Positions 15,957-24,980 of a stretch of DNA of 39,342 nt are shown here, in pieces. How positions within the stretch are numbered: position 1 is the first letter of the stretch; every line of letters starts with the position of its first letter. The position numbers and the translations under genes are program-made. This DNA is from Nitrobacter sp. 62-13 (lineage in GTDB: Bacteria; Pseudomonadota; Alphaproteobacteria; Rhizobiales; Xanthobacteraceae), in assembly GCF_001896955.1 (NCBI RefSeq), contig NZ_MKRN01000004.1, positions 1 through 39,342 of the forward strand, written 5' to 3'. The notes beneath the pieces are model-generated. The model was not told the origin of the DNA, made no database searches, and saw only the letters and a program-made list of their open reading frames with translations.

Positions 15957-15963
15957 GAGGGTT

Positions 15964-15991
15964 ATTCTAGGTGCGCCGCGATCACTGTCAA
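15964..15991 (-). promoter_or_regulatory. Near-consensus sigma-70 promoter for argD-argF
   Basis: Read on the minus strand: TTGACA (15991-15986), 16 bp, TAGAAT (15969-15964). The -35 box is a perfect consensus and the -10 box is one base off. The start would fall near 15957, about 107 nt before the argD start codon. Confidence 0.7.
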
Positions 15992-16080
15992 TATTTCCCT
16001 TGCGCGCGGGTGATGCGTGAAAGTCGCAGAAAGGGCCGATTTTCCGATTTTCCTGCAGAACATGTGGACGCCGCCGGGCC

Positions 16081-16100
16081 TGACTCTTGCGCGTGAGTCA
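16081..16100. promoter_or_regulatory. Paired GANTC sites in an inverted repeat upstream of gcrA
   Basis: TGACTC (16081-16086) and GAGTCA (16095-16100) form a 6-bp inverted repeat, each arm containing a GANTC site, the target of the CcrM methyltransferase. A third GANTC (GATTC) is at 16221-16225. GcrA itself works at promoters carrying methylated GANTC. These sites are 80-220 bp before the gcrA start, so methylation-linked feedback on gcrA is plausible. Confidence 0.45.
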
Positions 16101-16303
16101 CGCCATATTGTAGCGTTAGAGCCGTCGGATACGACATCTCGTGCGGCGTTTTTGATCCTCGATGGTCCCTGTTGTCGGCGTAAGCGCCCGGGCGATTTTC
16201 CCGCCCGGCGAGGGCTAAGGGATTCTGCCGATACGGGTTTTCAGGGGACGCTTTTCAGATGCGGCCTTGGCGCAGGCACGCGTGACACAAGGAAAAACGT
16301 GCG

Positions 16304-16810
16304 ATGACGGTGATAACCTGGACCGACGACCGCGTCGAGCAACTGAAGAAGCTTTGGGAGGCGGGTCTCTCCGCAAGTCAGATCGCCGCCGAACTCGGCA
16401 ACGTGACGCGCAATGCGGTCATCGGCAAGGTCCATCGGCTCGGCTTGTCGGGCCGCGCCAAAAGCCCCTCGTCAACGGTTCCGCGGCCGCGCAAGGCTCG
16501 CCCGGCCCAGCACATGATGCGGGTGTCGCGTCCCGTCTCCCGCGGCAATACCGCGCTCGCGCAAGCCTTCGAGGTCGAACTCGAGCCGGATCCGATCGCT
16601 TATGACAATGTAGTGCCGATGAGCCAGCGGCTGTCGCTGCTCGAACTCAGCGAGGCCACCTGCCATTGGCCGGTCGGCGATCCCTCGACACCGGAATTCT
16701 TCTTCTGCGGCGGCAAGGCGCTCTCCGGCCTGCCCTATTGCGCGCACCACTCGCGCATCGCCTATCAGCCGGCCGCAGACCGGCGGCGGCACTCGCCGAA
16801 GGCGCGGTAA
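16304..16810 (+). CDS. gcrA: Cell-cycle regulator GcrA
   Basis: The 168-residue product starts MTVITWTDDRVEQLKKLWEAG with the GcrA N-terminal helix-turn-helix LSASQIAAELGNVTRNAVIGKV (in part, to about residue 47) and HRLGLSGRAK. A basic, proline-rich linker follows, then the C-terminal GcrA domain with TCHWPVGDP (about 128-136), FFFCGGKALSGLPYCAHHSRIAY (in part; cysteines and histidines in metal-site spacing). GcrA is an alphaproteobacterial regulator that binds sigma-70 holoenzyme and acts at CcrM-methylated GANTC promoters to drive division genes. It is divergent from argD across 454 bp and convergent with phoB. Confidence 0.97.
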   Translation: MTVITWTDDRVEQLKKLWEAGLSASQIAAELGNVTRNAVIGKVHRLGLSGRAKSPSSTVPRPRKARPAQHMMRVSRPVSRGNTALAQAFEVELEPDPIAYDNVVPMSQRLSLLELSEATCHWPVGDPSTPEFFFCGGKALSGLPYCAHHSRIAYQPAADRRRHSPKAR

Positions 16811-16859
16811 ACGATTTGCATGATGTCGTCCCTGCGAACACAGGGCGACAGCGGACGAT

Positions 16860-17564
16860 TTACTCAGCCGCCTTCGCGAACTGCTCGTCCAGCGCATAGC
16901 CAGCGCCGCGCACCGTGCGGATCGGATCCGGCTCGCCGTCGGGATTGAGCAGCTTGCGCAGCCGGCCGATGTGAACGTCCACGGTGCGCTCGTCGATGTA
17001 AATGTCGCGGCCCCAGACGCTGTCGAGCAGTTGCTCGCGGCTGAACACCCGGCCGGGATGCTCGAGGAAGAACTCCAGCAGGCGATACTCGGTCGGACCA
17101 AGATCGACCTGGCGGCCGGAACGCCAGACGCGGTGCTTGTCGCGGTCAAGCTCGATGTCGCCAAAGCTCAGGATCGTGGCGAGCCGCTCCGGGCTCGCGC
17201 GCCGCAACAGCCCCTTCACCCGCGCCAGAAGCTCGGGCACCGAGAACGGCTTGACGACGTAGTCGTCGGCGCCGGTCGCAAGTCCCCGCACCCGCTCGCT
17301 CTCCTCGCCGCGGGCGGTGAGCATGATGATCGGAAGCTGCCTGGTCTCGGGACGCGCCCGCAGACGGCGGCACAGTTCGATGCCGGACAGGCCCGGCAGC
17401 ATCCAGTCCAGCACCACGAGGTCGGGGATGCGCTCCTTCAGCCACGTATCGGCTTCGTCGCCGCGCGCCACCGTTTCGACCTCGTAGCCCTCAGCCTCGA
17501 GGTTGTAGCGCAAGAGTGTCGTCAGCGCCTCCTCGTCCTCGACAACCAGAATGCGTGCAGCCAT
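16860..17564 (-). CDS. phoB: Phosphate response regulator PhoB
   Basis: The 234-residue product is an OmpR/PhoB-class regulator. The receiver has EDEE (9-12), phospho-acceptor D53 in LVVLDWMLPG, T82 and K104 (VVKPFSVPELLARV). The winged-helix output domain has LGPTEYRLLEFFLEHPGRVFSREQLLDSVWG (in part), ERTVDVHIGRLRKLL and the end IRTVRGAGYAL. It activates Pho regulon genes at Pho boxes when phosphorylated by PhoR. It is the last gene of the phoR-pst-phoU-phoB cluster, 20 bp after phoU. Confidence 0.97.
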   Translation of the reverse strand: MAARILVVEDEEALTTLLRYNLEAEGYEVETVARGDEADTWLKERIPDLVVLDWMLPGLSGIELCRRLRARPETRQLPIIMLTARGEESERVRGLATGADDYVVKPFSVPELLARVKGLLRRASPERLATILSFGDIELDRDKHRVWRSGRQVDLGPTEYRLLEFFLEHPGRVFSREQLLDSVWGRDIYIDERTVDVHIGRLRKLLNPDGEPDPIRTVRGAGYALDEQFAKAAE

Positions 17565-17584
17565 TGGTGTCCCGCCTGCTCGTT

Positions 17585-18298
17585 TCAGTTTCCCGGAACC
17601 GACGCAAATCCCGTCATATCCCCCTTGGGACGCTTGTCGAGCATCTGCTGGCCTTCGATCATGTAGAACACCGTCTCCGCGATATTAGTGGCGTGGTCGC
17701 CGATCCGCTCGATGTTCTTGGCGCAGAACATCAGGTGGATGCAGAACCCGATATTGCGCGGGTCTTCCATCATGTAGGTCAGGAGTTCGCGGAACAAAGA
17801 GGTGCAGATGGCATCCACCTCCTCGTCCCCCTTCCAGACCGCCATCGCCGACGGCAAGTCGTGCGCCGCATAGGCGTCGAGCACCGACTTGACCTGGGAC
17901 TGCACAAGCTCCGTCATATGCTCGAGACCGCGGATCAGTTTCAGCGGATGGAAATCGCTGTCGAGCGCGACCACGCGTTTGCCTATGTTCTTGGCGAGAT
18001 CGCCGATCCGCTCCAGATCGATGGCGACCCGCATGGCGCCGACGATCGCGCGCAGGTCCACCGCCATCGGTTGTCGCCGCGCGATGGTGCGCACGGCACG
18101 CTCCTCGATCATGCGCTGCAATTGATCGATCTCGGCGTCGGCGTCGACGACACGCGCGCCGAGCGCAGCATCTCGGCGGATCAGCGCATCGACAGACTCC
18201 ACGATCTGCCGCTCGGCGAGACCGCCCATCTCGGAAACCAGCCGCGTCAGCTCCTGCAGATCGTCGTCGAAAGCCCTGGCGGTGTGTTCGAAAGCCAT
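17585..18298 (-). CDS. phoU: Phosphate signalling protein PhoU
   Basis: The 237-residue product is two repeated three-helix PhoU units. The first carries LVSEMGGLAERQIVESVDALI (in part) and RDAALGARVVDADAEID. The second carries AYAAHDLPSAMAVWKGDEEVDAI (in part). Each unit has its metal-binding acidic/asparagine stretch: DLERIGDLAKNIGKRV (about 95-110) and NIERIGDHATNIAE. It links PstSCAB transport status to PhoR, keeping the regulon off when phosphate is plentiful. It sits 31 bp after pstB and 20 bp before phoB. Confidence 0.97.
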   Translation of the reverse strand: MAFEHTARAFDDDLQELTRLVSEMGGLAERQIVESVDALIRRDAALGARVVDADAEIDQLQRMIEERAVRTIARRQPMAVDLRAIVGAMRVAIDLERIGDLAKNIGKRVVALDSDFHPLKLIRGLEHMTELVQSQVKSVLDAYAAHDLPSAMAVWKGDEEVDAICTSLFRELLTYMMEDPRNIGFCIHLMFCAKNIERIGDHATNIAETVFYMIEGQQMLDKRPKGDMTGFASVPGN

Positions 18299-18329
18299 GT
18301 CAATTCTCCCCGCGCGTGCGCGCGTAACG

Positions 18330-19154
18330 TCAGCCGAAGCGGCCTGTAATGTAATCCTGGGTGCGGCGGTCGGCGGGCGAAGTGAAGAGCTTGTTGGTGG
18401 GGCCGAACTCGACCATCTCGCCGAGATACATGAACGCGGTGGAATCCGAGACGCGCGCCGCCTGCTGCATGTTATGGGTGACGATCGCGATGGTGTACTG
18501 ATCCTTGAGTTCGTCGATCAGTTCCTCGACCCTGGCGGTGGAGATCGGATCGAGCGCCGAGCACGGCTCGTCGAACAGGATCACCTCCGGCCGCACCGCA
18601 ACTGTCCTTGCGATGCACAGGCGCTGCTGCTGACCGCCGGAGAGGCTGAGCCCGCTGGCATTGAGCTTGTCCTTGACCTCGTTCCACAGCGCGCCGCCGC
18701 GCAAGGCCTTTTCCACCCGGCCGTCCATTTCCGATTTCGAAAGCTTCTCATACAGGCGGATGCCGAACGCGATGTTCTCGTAGATCGTCATCGGGAACGG
18801 CGTCGGCTTCTGGAACACCATGCCGACCCGCGCGCGCAGAAGGTTGAGATCGAGCCTGGGGTCGAGAATGTTAGTGTCATCCAGCAGCACCTGCCCTTCG
18901 ACGCGCTGGCCCGGATAGAGGTCGTACATGCGGTTGAAGATGCGAAGCAGAGTCGATTTGCCGCAACCCGAGGGACCGATGAAGGCGGTCACGCGGTTAG
19001 CGGCAATCGACAGGTTGATGTCCTTCAGCGCATGATGCTGGCCGTAATAGAAATTGAGGTTACGCGTGACGATCTTGGCGGGACGATCAGTGTCGGGCAC
19101 CGGCGGCGGAACAGCCGAGCGCGCGGCGGCGGCGGCAGCGGAAACGTCGGTCAT
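18330..19154 (-). CDS. pstB: Phosphate ABC transporter ATP-binding protein PstB
   Basis: The 274-residue product has Walker [10 protein letters not shown] (60-68), the PstB-typical [12 protein letters not shown], a Q-loop region [20 protein letters not shown] (in part), signature [13 protein letters not shown], and Walker [14 protein letters not shown] followed by the switch histidine in IVTHNM. The alanine-rich N-terminal extension (about 1-25) is longer than in E. coli. It powers high-affinity phosphate import through PstC and PstA. It overlaps pstA by 4 bp. Confidence 0.97.
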   Translation of the reverse strand: MTDVSAAAAAARSAVPPPVPDTDRPAKIVTRNLNFYYGQHHALKDINLSIAANRVTAFIGPSGCGKSTLLRIFNRMYDLYPGQRVEGQVLLDDTNILDPRLDLNLLRARVGMVFQKPTPFPMTIYENIAFGIRLYEKLSKSEMDGRVEKALRGGALWNEVKDKLNASGLSLSGGQQQRLCIARTVAVRPEVILFDEPCSALDPISTARVEELIDELKDQYTIAIVTHNMQQAARVSDSTAFMYLGEMVEFGPTNKLFTSPADRRTQDYITGRFG

Positions 19155-19996
19155 TTTGCGGTCCTCTCAGAGCCGATCAACCTCGCGCCGATGTTCAGCG
19201 CCAGCACGGCCAGCGTGATCAGCAGCGCGCCGCTCCATGCCAACTGTTTCCAGTAGACGTAGGGGCTCTGCACGAAGTTGTTGATGGTGACGGGAAGATT
19301 CGCGATCGTGTTCGTCAGGTCTACGCTGAAGAACTGATTGCTCAGTGCGGTGAACAGCAGAGGCGCGGTCTCGCCGGCCACGCGCGCGGTCGCGAGCAGC
19401 ACGCCGGTGATCAATCCCGCCCGCGCGGCGCGATAGGCGATGCGCTTGATGACGAGCGAGCGCGGCAGCCCGAGCGCGGATGCCGCCTCGCGCAGCGAGT
19501 TCGGCACCAGCATCAGCATATCCTCCGTCGTGCGCACCACGACCGGAATGACGATCACCGCGAGCGCGAGCGAGCCCGCGAGCGCCGAGAAACCTCGCAT
19601 CGGCACCACGACCGCGCCATAGATGAACAGTCCGATGATGATCGAAGGCGCGCTGAGAAGGATGTCGTTGATAAAGCGGATCACCGGCGAGAGACGGTCG
19701 TGCCTGCCGTATTCGGCAAGATAGGTGCCCGCGAACAGGCCGATCGGCGCGCCGACGCCAACCCCGATCACGGTCATGATGACGGAGCCGACGATGGCGT
19801 TCACAAGGCCGCCCTCGGACGCGCCGGGCGGCGGCGTGTTCTGAGTGAAAAGCTGCCAACTCATCCCGGCAAGCCCATTGTAGAATAGCGTGAACAGGAT
19901 GAGCGCGAGCCAGGTGACGCCGAAAGCGGCGGCGGCAAAGCACAAGGCGCGGACGACGATGTCCCGGCCGCGGCGGGCCGCATAAATCGGATTCAT
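19151..19996 (-). CDS. pstA: Phosphate ABC transporter permease PstA
   Basis: The 281-residue product starts at the ATG at 19996 ([12 protein letters not shown]). It has six probable membrane spans and the binding-protein-dependent transport signature [25 protein letters not shown] (in part), where the EAA loop contacts PstB. Conserved PstA stretches include [22 protein letters not shown] and [13 protein letters not shown]. The 76-bp gap before it (to the pstC stop) contains an imperfect inverted repeat, TCCGGAAAA...TTTTTTCGGA (20043-20072). Confidence 0.96.
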   Translation of the reverse strand: MNPIYAARRGRDIVVRALCFAAAAFGVTWLALILFTLFYNGLAGMSWQLFTQNTPPPGASEGGLVNAIVGSVIMTVIGVGVGAPIGLFAGTYLAEYGRHDRLSPVIRFINDILLSAPSIIIGLFIYGAVVVPMRGFSALAGSLALAVIVIPVVVRTTEDMLMLVPNSLREAASALGLPRSLVIKRIAYRAARAGLITGVLLATARVAGETAPLLFTALSNQFFSVDLTNTIANLPVTINNFVQSPYVYWKQLAWSGALLITLAVLALNIGARLIGSERTAK

Positions 19997-20072
19997 GATT
20001 CCACCCGAACAGGCGCGATCTCTGAGCAAGCGAAGTCGTTCGTCCGGAAAATCCGCATTTCGTTTTTTCGGA

Positions 20073-21077
20073 TCATGCCTGTTTCCCCGCCTTCTTCTCC
20101 AGCCGCAGCAGCATCAAGCGCGCCGCCGCGAGCACGAAGAACGTCAGCACGAACAACAAGAGGCCGAGCAGCATCAGGCTCGACTGATGCAGGCCGTCGC
20201 TCTCGGCGAACTCGCTGGCGATCGCCGCGGAGATCGTGGTGCCCGGAGCGAAGATCGACGGCGAAATGCGGAACGAGTTGCCGATGATGAACGTCACCGC
20301 CATGGTCTCGCCGAGCGCGCGGCCGAGCGCCAGCATGACGCCGCCGATGACGCCGACCCGCGTATACGGCAGCACGACGTGGCGCACGACTTCCCAGGTG
20401 GTGCAGCCGACGCCGTAGGCCGCCTCTTTCAGGACCGGCGGAACGGTTGCGAACACGTCGCGCGAGATCGCGGTGATGAAAGGCAGCACCATGATCGCGA
20501 GGATCAGCGAAGCGTTGAACAGGCTCAAATAGGACGGCGGACCGCCGAAGATCGAGCCGAGGACCGGCACGCCCGCAAACAGGTCGATGAAGAATGGCTG
20601 CACCGTATTGGCAAGGAACGGGCCGAGGATGAAAAATCCCCACATGCCGTAGATGATCGAGGGAATCCCGGCGAGCAGTTCAATCGCCATGCCGATCGGC
20701 CTGCGCGCCCATAGCGGGCACAATTCAGTGAGAAAAACCGCAATGCCGATGCCGACGGGGATGGCGATCGCCATGGCGATGACCGAGGTCAGGATCGTGC
20801 CATAGAGCGGACTCAGCGCGCCCAGCACCGGCGGCTCGGCGGACGGCGCCCAGCGCTGAGTCGTCAGGAAGGCGCTTCCGAACTGCACGATGGCGGGCCA
20901 TGCCCCGACGATCAGCGAAACAATGATGCCGCCGAGCAGCAACAGGACCAGGATCGCGCAGATCCGCGTGGTCCAGTAGAACGCCTTGTCGCCGAGCCTG
21001 AAGGCGTTCAGCGCGCGGGTGCGGTCGTGAGAGCCCGCCTGCTCCATCGCGCTGCCATGAACGGCGATTTCCGCCAC
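20073..21077 (-). CDS. pstC: Phosphate ABC transporter permease PstC
   Basis: The 334-residue product has about six spans, the PstC-typical periplasmic [27 protein letters not shown] (in part), [17 protein letters not shown] (in part), and the EAA loop [21 protein letters not shown] (in part), followed by [20 protein letters not shown] chose the GTG at 21077 (VAEIAVHGS...) because AGGGG precedes it and rhizobial PstC proteins, as I recall them, begin this way. ATGs at 21104 and 21047 are alternatives. A frame open to 21191 would translate the 24-bp palindrome and is unlikely. Confidence 0.93.
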   Translation of the reverse strand: MAEIAVHGSAMEQAGSHDRTRALNAFRLGDKAFYWTTRICAILVLLLLGGIIVSLIVGAWPAIVQFGSAFLTTQRWAPSAEPPVLGALSPLYGTILTSVIAMAIAIPVGIGIAVFLTELCPLWARRPIGMAIELLAGIPSIIYGMWGFFILGPFLANTVQPFFIDLFAGVPVLGSIFGGPPSYLSLFNASLILAIMVLPFITAISRDVFATVPPVLKEAAYGVGCTTWEVVRHVVLPYTRVGVIGGVMLALGRALGETMAVTFIIGNSFRISPSIFAPGTTISAAIASEFAESDGLHQSSLMLLGLLLFVLTFFVLAAARLMLLRLEKKAGKQA

Positions 21078-21156
21078 GCCTATCCCCTGTTTCCTGTCAC
21101 GCATATGTCCGGCAAACCTGCGGAGAAACACCTTCTCGCAGGAGCCCTTGAAGAAC

Positions 21157-21180
21157 GGAGGAGCGCCATGGCGCTCCTCC
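21157..21180. terminator. Perfect 24-bp palindrome between pstS and pstC
   Basis: GGAGGAGCGC-CATG-GCGCTCCTCC is a perfect palindrome starting 11 bp past the pstS stop. On the minus strand it is followed by GTTCTTC. A hairpin here could partly end transcription or protect the pstS 3' end, giving more PstS binding protein than permease, as is usual for binding-protein operons. Confidence 0.6.
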
Positions 21181-21190
21181 GCGGCCGACA

Positions 21191-22216
21191 TCAGCTCCTG
21201 ATCTCGGAGGTCCAGGTTTTTTCAATCTGCTTGACGACCGACTCCGGCATCGGGATGTAGTCCAGTTCCTCGGCCATCTTGCCGCCCTTCTCGAACGACC
21301 ACTTGAAGAACTTGATGGCCTCAGTGGAGGCCGCTTTGTCGACCGGCTCCTTCTGCATCAGGATGAACGTTGCCGCGGTGATCGGCCACGAAGCCTCACC
21401 CGGCTGATCGGTCAGGATCACGTAGTAGCCGGGCGCATGAGCCCAGTCGGCGTTGGCGGCCGCGGCCTGGAAAGCGGCGACGGTCGGCTGCACCGTCTTG
21501 CCGGCCTTGTTGATGAGCGCGGCGTAGACCAGCTTGTTCTGCTTGGCGTAGGCATACTCGACATAGCCGATCGAGTTCCGGGTCTGGCCGACATTGCCGG
21601 AGACGCCTTCGTTGCCCTTGGCGCCGACGCCCGCCGGCCACTCGACCGCGGTGCCCTCGCCGACCCTGGATTTCCATTCGGCGTTCACCTTGGACAGATA
21701 GTTGGTGAAGTTGAACGAGGTGCCCGACCCGTCCGAGCGATGCACGACGGCAATCGCAGCCGAGGGCAGCTTGAGCTTCGGGTTGAGCTTTGCGATCGCA
21801 GGGTCGTCCCACTTGGTGACCTTGCCGAGATAGATGTCGCCGAGCAGTTCGCCCGATAGGATCAGTTCACCGGGCCTCACGCCTTCGACATTCACGACGG
21901 GGACGATCGCGCCCATCACCATCGGCCACTGCAACAGGCCGTCCTTGTCGAGCTTGTCGGCTTTCAGCGGCGCATCGGTCGCGCCGAAGGTCACGGTCTT
22001 GGCGAGGATCTGCTTGATGCCGGCACCCGACCCGATCGACTGGTAGTTCAGGCCGTTGCCGGTCTCTTTCTTGTAGGCATCGGCCCATTTCGAATAGACC
22101 GGAAACGGGAAAGTCGCGCCCGCGCCTGTGATGTCGGCCGCCCTCGCCGGAAGCGAAAAGGCGGACGCCGAGGCGGCAATGAGGCCGGCGGCGGCGATGG
22201 CCTTGAAGAAATTCAT
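21191..22216 (-). CDS. pstS: Phosphate-binding protein PstS
   Basis: The 341-residue product starts at the ATG at 22216. It has a signal peptide (about 1-26, ending LPARA), then the classic mature start ADITGAGATFPFPVYSKWADAY (in part). Phosphate-contact segments follow: GSGAGIKQI, FGATDAPL and VHRSDGSGTSFNFTNYL (in part). It is the periplasmic high-affinity phosphate receptor of PstSCAB. It is first gene of the pst block and has a strong Pho box upstream. Confidence 0.97.
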   Translation of the reverse strand: MNFFKAIAAAGLIAASASAFSLPARAADITGAGATFPFPVYSKWADAYKKETGNGLNYQSIGSGAGIKQILAKTVTFGATDAPLKADKLDKDGLLQWPMVMGAIVPVVNVEGVRPGELILSGELLGDIYLGKVTKWDDPAIAKLNPKLKLPSAAIAVVHRSDGSGTSFNFTNYLSKVNAEWKSRVGEGTAVEWPAGVGAKGNEGVSGNVGQTRNSIGYVEYAYAKQNKLVYAALINKAGKTVQPTVAAFQAAAANADWAHAPGYYVILTDQPGEASWPITAATFILMQKEPVDKAASTEAIKFFKWSFEKGGKMAEELDYIPMPESVVKQIEKTWTSEIRS

Positions 22217-22302
22217 GTGTGGTCTCCCTCGTATCGAGCAGAGCGCAAATGCGCTCATGGCGCCCGTCTAAGCGCGGTCGATGCTGCTTTTACGAAGGTT
22301 TG

Positions 22303-22320
22303 ACGACAGTGAGATGACAG
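22303..22320 (-). promoter_or_regulatory. Pho box upstream of pstS
   Basis: Read on the minus strand: CTGTCAT-CTCA-CTGTCGT. The first 7-mer is the exact PhoB half-site and the second is one base off, with the 4-bp spacing of the consensus. A -10-like TAAAAG (22292-22287) follows 10 bp downstream, as in activator-dependent Pho promoters where the Pho box replaces -35. Confidence 0.85.
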
Positions 22321-22348
22321 AGATCAAACTCTTGCAAATCGTTTAACT

Positions 22349-23692
22349 TCAGGCGGCCACCGCCTGCGCCGGCGGGAAACCCGCCGTGAAGGAGGCGCCT
22401 TGGCCGGGCACGCTTTCGATCAGCAGGCGGCCGTGATGACGGTTCAGGATATGTTTCACCAGCGACAGGCCGAGGCCGGTGCCACCTTGGGCGCGACTGT
22501 CGCCGACATCGACGCGATAGAAACGTTCGGTGAGGCGCGGCAAATGTTCGGGCGCGATGCCGGGACCGAAGTCGCGCACCACCACCCGGAATTCCGGGAC
22601 GCCGTCGGGCGCCGCATCCATCATCGACGACACTGTGACCCTGCCGCCCGACGCGCCGTACTTCAGCGCGTTCTCGATCAGGTTTTCAAACAGCCGCAGC
22701 AACTCCTCGCGATCGCCGGCGATCATCACCGGCGTGCTCGGCAACGCGACCTCGATTTCGACCTGACGCTCCACTGCCAAGGGCTCGAGCCCGTCGACGA
22801 CCTGGCGCACGATCGGAATGAGATCGACAAGCGTGTCGGGCCGCACATGCGCCGACAGCTCGACCCGCGACAGCGACAGCAAATCGTCGATCAGCCGGGC
22901 CATGCGCGTCGCCTGCGCATGCATGATGCCGAGGAAACGGTCGCGGGCGCCGGGGTCGTCGCGTGCCGGGCCCTGCAGCGTGTCGATGAAGCCTGACAAC
23001 GCCGCCAGCGGCGTACGCAATTCGTGGCTTGCGTTGGCGACGAAATCGGCGCGCATTTCCTCGACCCGGCGCAACGGCGTCTGATCATGGAACGTCAACA
23101 GCATGCAATGGTCGATACCGCCGAACGCGGTCGGCACCGGAACCGGGGTGATGATCAATTCCATCCAGCGATCGACCGGAACATGATTGAGATAAGTCGC
23201 CCGCCGCGTTTCCCGCGTTGCGATCGCCTCGCGCAGCGCCGTGACGATCTCAGGCGACCGCAGCGCGAATTGCGCGAGCTCGTTCTTGCGCAACGCCGGC
23301 ACGAGCTGCGCCGCCGCGGCATTGAGATGGATGACGCGGCCGGCCCGGTCCAGCAGGACGTTGGGGTCGGGCATGCCGGCAATGATGGCATACGCCGCCG
23401 CGGTCTCCACCGGATTGGCGCCGAGTTCGGTTTCGCGCGATGCGGCGGGATCGTGAACCCGCCAGGGGACCAGCGCCGCCGCGACGATGCAGACAAACGC
23501 GGCGATGGCGCGGGAAGGCTGCAGACCGCCGAACACGGCGAGCGCAGCCAGCACCAGTCCGGCAACCAGCAGAACGAGCGCCGAACGACGCAAGCGATCC
23601 GACCAGAACACGGGCTTCGCAACGAACACAGGCATCCGCGAAGCGGCTCCTTCCGCGGCCGCGTGAATGCTGTCAGGCGCCGGAGTCGCCAT
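22349..23692 (-). CDS. phoR: Phosphate regulon sensor histidine kinase PhoR
   Basis: The 447-residue product has two membrane spans near the N-terminus (about 38-57 and 64-78), a PAS domain (about 95-215; MPDPNVLLDRAGRVIHLNAAA in part), the H-box FVANASHELRTPLAAL (phospho-acceptor H223), then N, G1 and G2 boxes (LIENALKYGASG, VRDFGPGIAPEHLPRLTERFYRV in part, GTGLGLSLVKHI). It phosphorylates PhoB when Pst reports low phosphate. The ATG at 23692 is preferred, overlapping the upstream gene by 20 bp; the ATG at 23635 would remove that overlap. Having phoR first and phoB last in the cluster is a known alphaproteobacterial arrangement. Confidence 0.94.
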   Translation of the reverse strand: MATPAPDSIHAAAEGAASRMPVFVAKPVFWSDRLRRSALVLLVAGLVLAALAVFGGLQPSRAIAAFVCIVAAALVPWRVHDPAASRETELGANPVETAAAYAIIAGMPDPNVLLDRAGRVIHLNAAAAQLVPALRKNELAQFALRSPEIVTALREAIATRETRRATYLNHVPVDRWMELIITPVPVPTAFGGIDHCMLLTFHDQTPLRRVEEMRADFVANASHELRTPLAALSGFIDTLQGPARDDPGARDRFLGIMHAQATRMARLIDDLLSLSRVELSAHVRPDTLVDLIPIVRQVVDGLEPLAVERQVEIEVALPSTPVMIAGDREELLRLFENLIENALKYGASGGRVTVSSMMDAAPDGVPEFRVVVRDFGPGIAPEHLPRLTERFYRVDVGDSRAQGGTGLGLSLVKHILNRHHGRLLIESVPGQGASFTAGFPPAQAVAA

Positions 23693-24728
23693 GCTCCCCC
23701 AGACAGGACACCTTACCCGTCGGCCCGACACCCGATCCGGGCCGCGCATCACCCACGCGCTTCATGCGCGCGCTGATAACGACCTCCCGGAACGTCAGCA
23801 GGATGATGGAAATAACGAAGGGCACGACATAGTAAAGCAGCCGGAACAGCAGCATGCCTGCCAGCAGATCCTTCTTGTCCATCTGCCAGAGGCCGACCAG
23901 CATGGCGGCATCGAACACGCCGAGCCCGCCCGGCGAATGGCTCGCGAAGCCGAGCAGCGTCGCGGACACGAAAATCACGGCAACAAAGACGAAACCGACA
24001 TTGGGCTGGTCGGGAACCAGCACATACATCGCGAGCGCGCAAAACCCCAGATCGACGATTCCGATCAGGATCTGCAGCAGCGTCAACGGGCCGCCCGGCA
24101 GAACCACGGTCCACGATCCGCTGCCGACCCGGCGCGGCCGGATTCCGACCCAGACAATGTACCCGACCAGACCGAGAATAATCACGATCGCGATCAGCCG
24201 ATTGAACCAGGCCGGGAGTTGATCGACGCTGGTTGCGGCCTCCGGATGATAGGCGATACCGAGCCCGAGCACGGCCGCATTGCCGAGCCAGAACGTGAGA
24301 CCGGCCAGAAAACAGACTTTCGCGACGTCGACCGCATTCAGTCCCCAGGCGGAATAGATGCGATAGCGCACCGCACCGCCGGTGAAGACGCTGGCGCCGA
24401 CGTTGTGGCCGACCGAATAGCTGGTAAAGGCCGCGAACGCCGTGGTGCGGTAAGGAATATGCGCGACGCCGATCGCTCGAACCGCGAACAGGTCGTAGAA
24501 CGTCAACGTGAAATAGCCGGCGGCGACAAACAGACCCGACAGCGCGATCGAGCGCGCCTCGGTTCCCCGGACAGCTTCCATCACCTCGTCGAGATCGATG
24601 TCCCTGAGGATATGGATCAGCACGTAAAATGCGACCGCAATGATCGTGACGCTGATCGCAACACCGAGCTTGTGCAGGATTTGCTTCCGGCGCAGAACCG
24701 AGATCGCTCTGCGTATTGATCCAAGCAT
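23673..24728 (-). CDS. YbhN/UPF0104-type membrane protein (lysylphosphatidylglycerol synthase TM-like)
   Basis: The 351-residue product has about eight membrane spans with the motifs of the LPG-synthase transmembrane (MprF N-terminal-like) family: FTSYSVGHNVGASVFTGGAVRYRIY (in part, about 101-125), TFWLGNAAVLGLG, ATLLGFASHSPGGLGVFDAAML (in part, about 257-278) and LLAGMLLFRLLYYVVPF (about 287-303). It lacks the cytoplasmic synthase domain of MprF, so it is more likely a lipid-related flippase or scaffold than an aminoacyl-PG synthase. It is directly upstream of phoR and overlaps it if the longer phoR start is used. Confidence 0.85.
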   Translation of the reverse strand: MLGSIRRAISVLRRKQILHKLGVAISVTIIAVAFYVLIHILRDIDLDEVMEAVRGTEARSIALSGLFVAAGYFTLTFYDLFAVRAIGVAHIPYRTTAFAAFTSYSVGHNVGASVFTGGAVRYRIYSAWGLNAVDVAKVCFLAGLTFWLGNAAVLGLGIAYHPEAATSVDQLPAWFNRLIAIVIILGLVGYIVWVGIRPRRVGSGSWTVVLPGGPLTLLQILIGIVDLGFCALAMYVLVPDQPNVGFVFVAVIFVSATLLGFASHSPGGLGVFDAAMLVGLWQMDKKDLLAGMLLFRLLYYVVPFVISIILLTFREVVISARMKRVGDARPGSGVGPTGKVSCLGEHGDSGA

Positions 24729-24865
24729 CGAGACCTCGAGTTGCGGTCCTGGCGAAAACTGTCGCCGTTCCGCATTTTTTCACGTGGACAACGTCCTAAC
24801 GGATATTGGTTCCCAGAGCCTGCTTCAATCGCGTTGAATCAGACCCGTCGCCTACCTTTTTGTTT

Positions 24866-24914
24866 GAGCACGATCTTTTCCGAAAACCGGTTTCCACTTT
24901 TCGGGATCATGCTC
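24866..24914. repeat. Palindromic intergenic repeat (Bradyrhizobium-type)
   Basis: The 49-bp unit begins GAGCACGATC and ends GATCATGCTC, with internal TTTTCCGAAAACCGG and CCACTTTTCGGG forming an imperfect dyad. I recall near-identical units as very abundant in Bradyrhizobium-like genomes, similar to rhizobial RPE/BIME elements. It lies in the 252-bp gap between the YbhN-like gene and the small membrane protein gene, in which no gene was found. Confidence 0.75.
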
Positions 24915-24980
24915 CAATGGAATTCCGCCGGCGTTAATAAAGCCTTTTATCTCAACAAATCAGAGTGTTGTTTCAACAAA

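Noticed and set aside
21078-21191. Longer pstC starting at 21191
   Set aside because: The added residues would be encoded by the 24-bp palindrome and do not look like a PstC N-terminus; a GTG with AGGGG lies at 21077.
24790-24813. EcfG-like promoter before the YbhN-like gene (GGAAC and CGTT on the minus strand)
   Set aside because: The spacer is 15 bp; the consensus needs 16 or 17.
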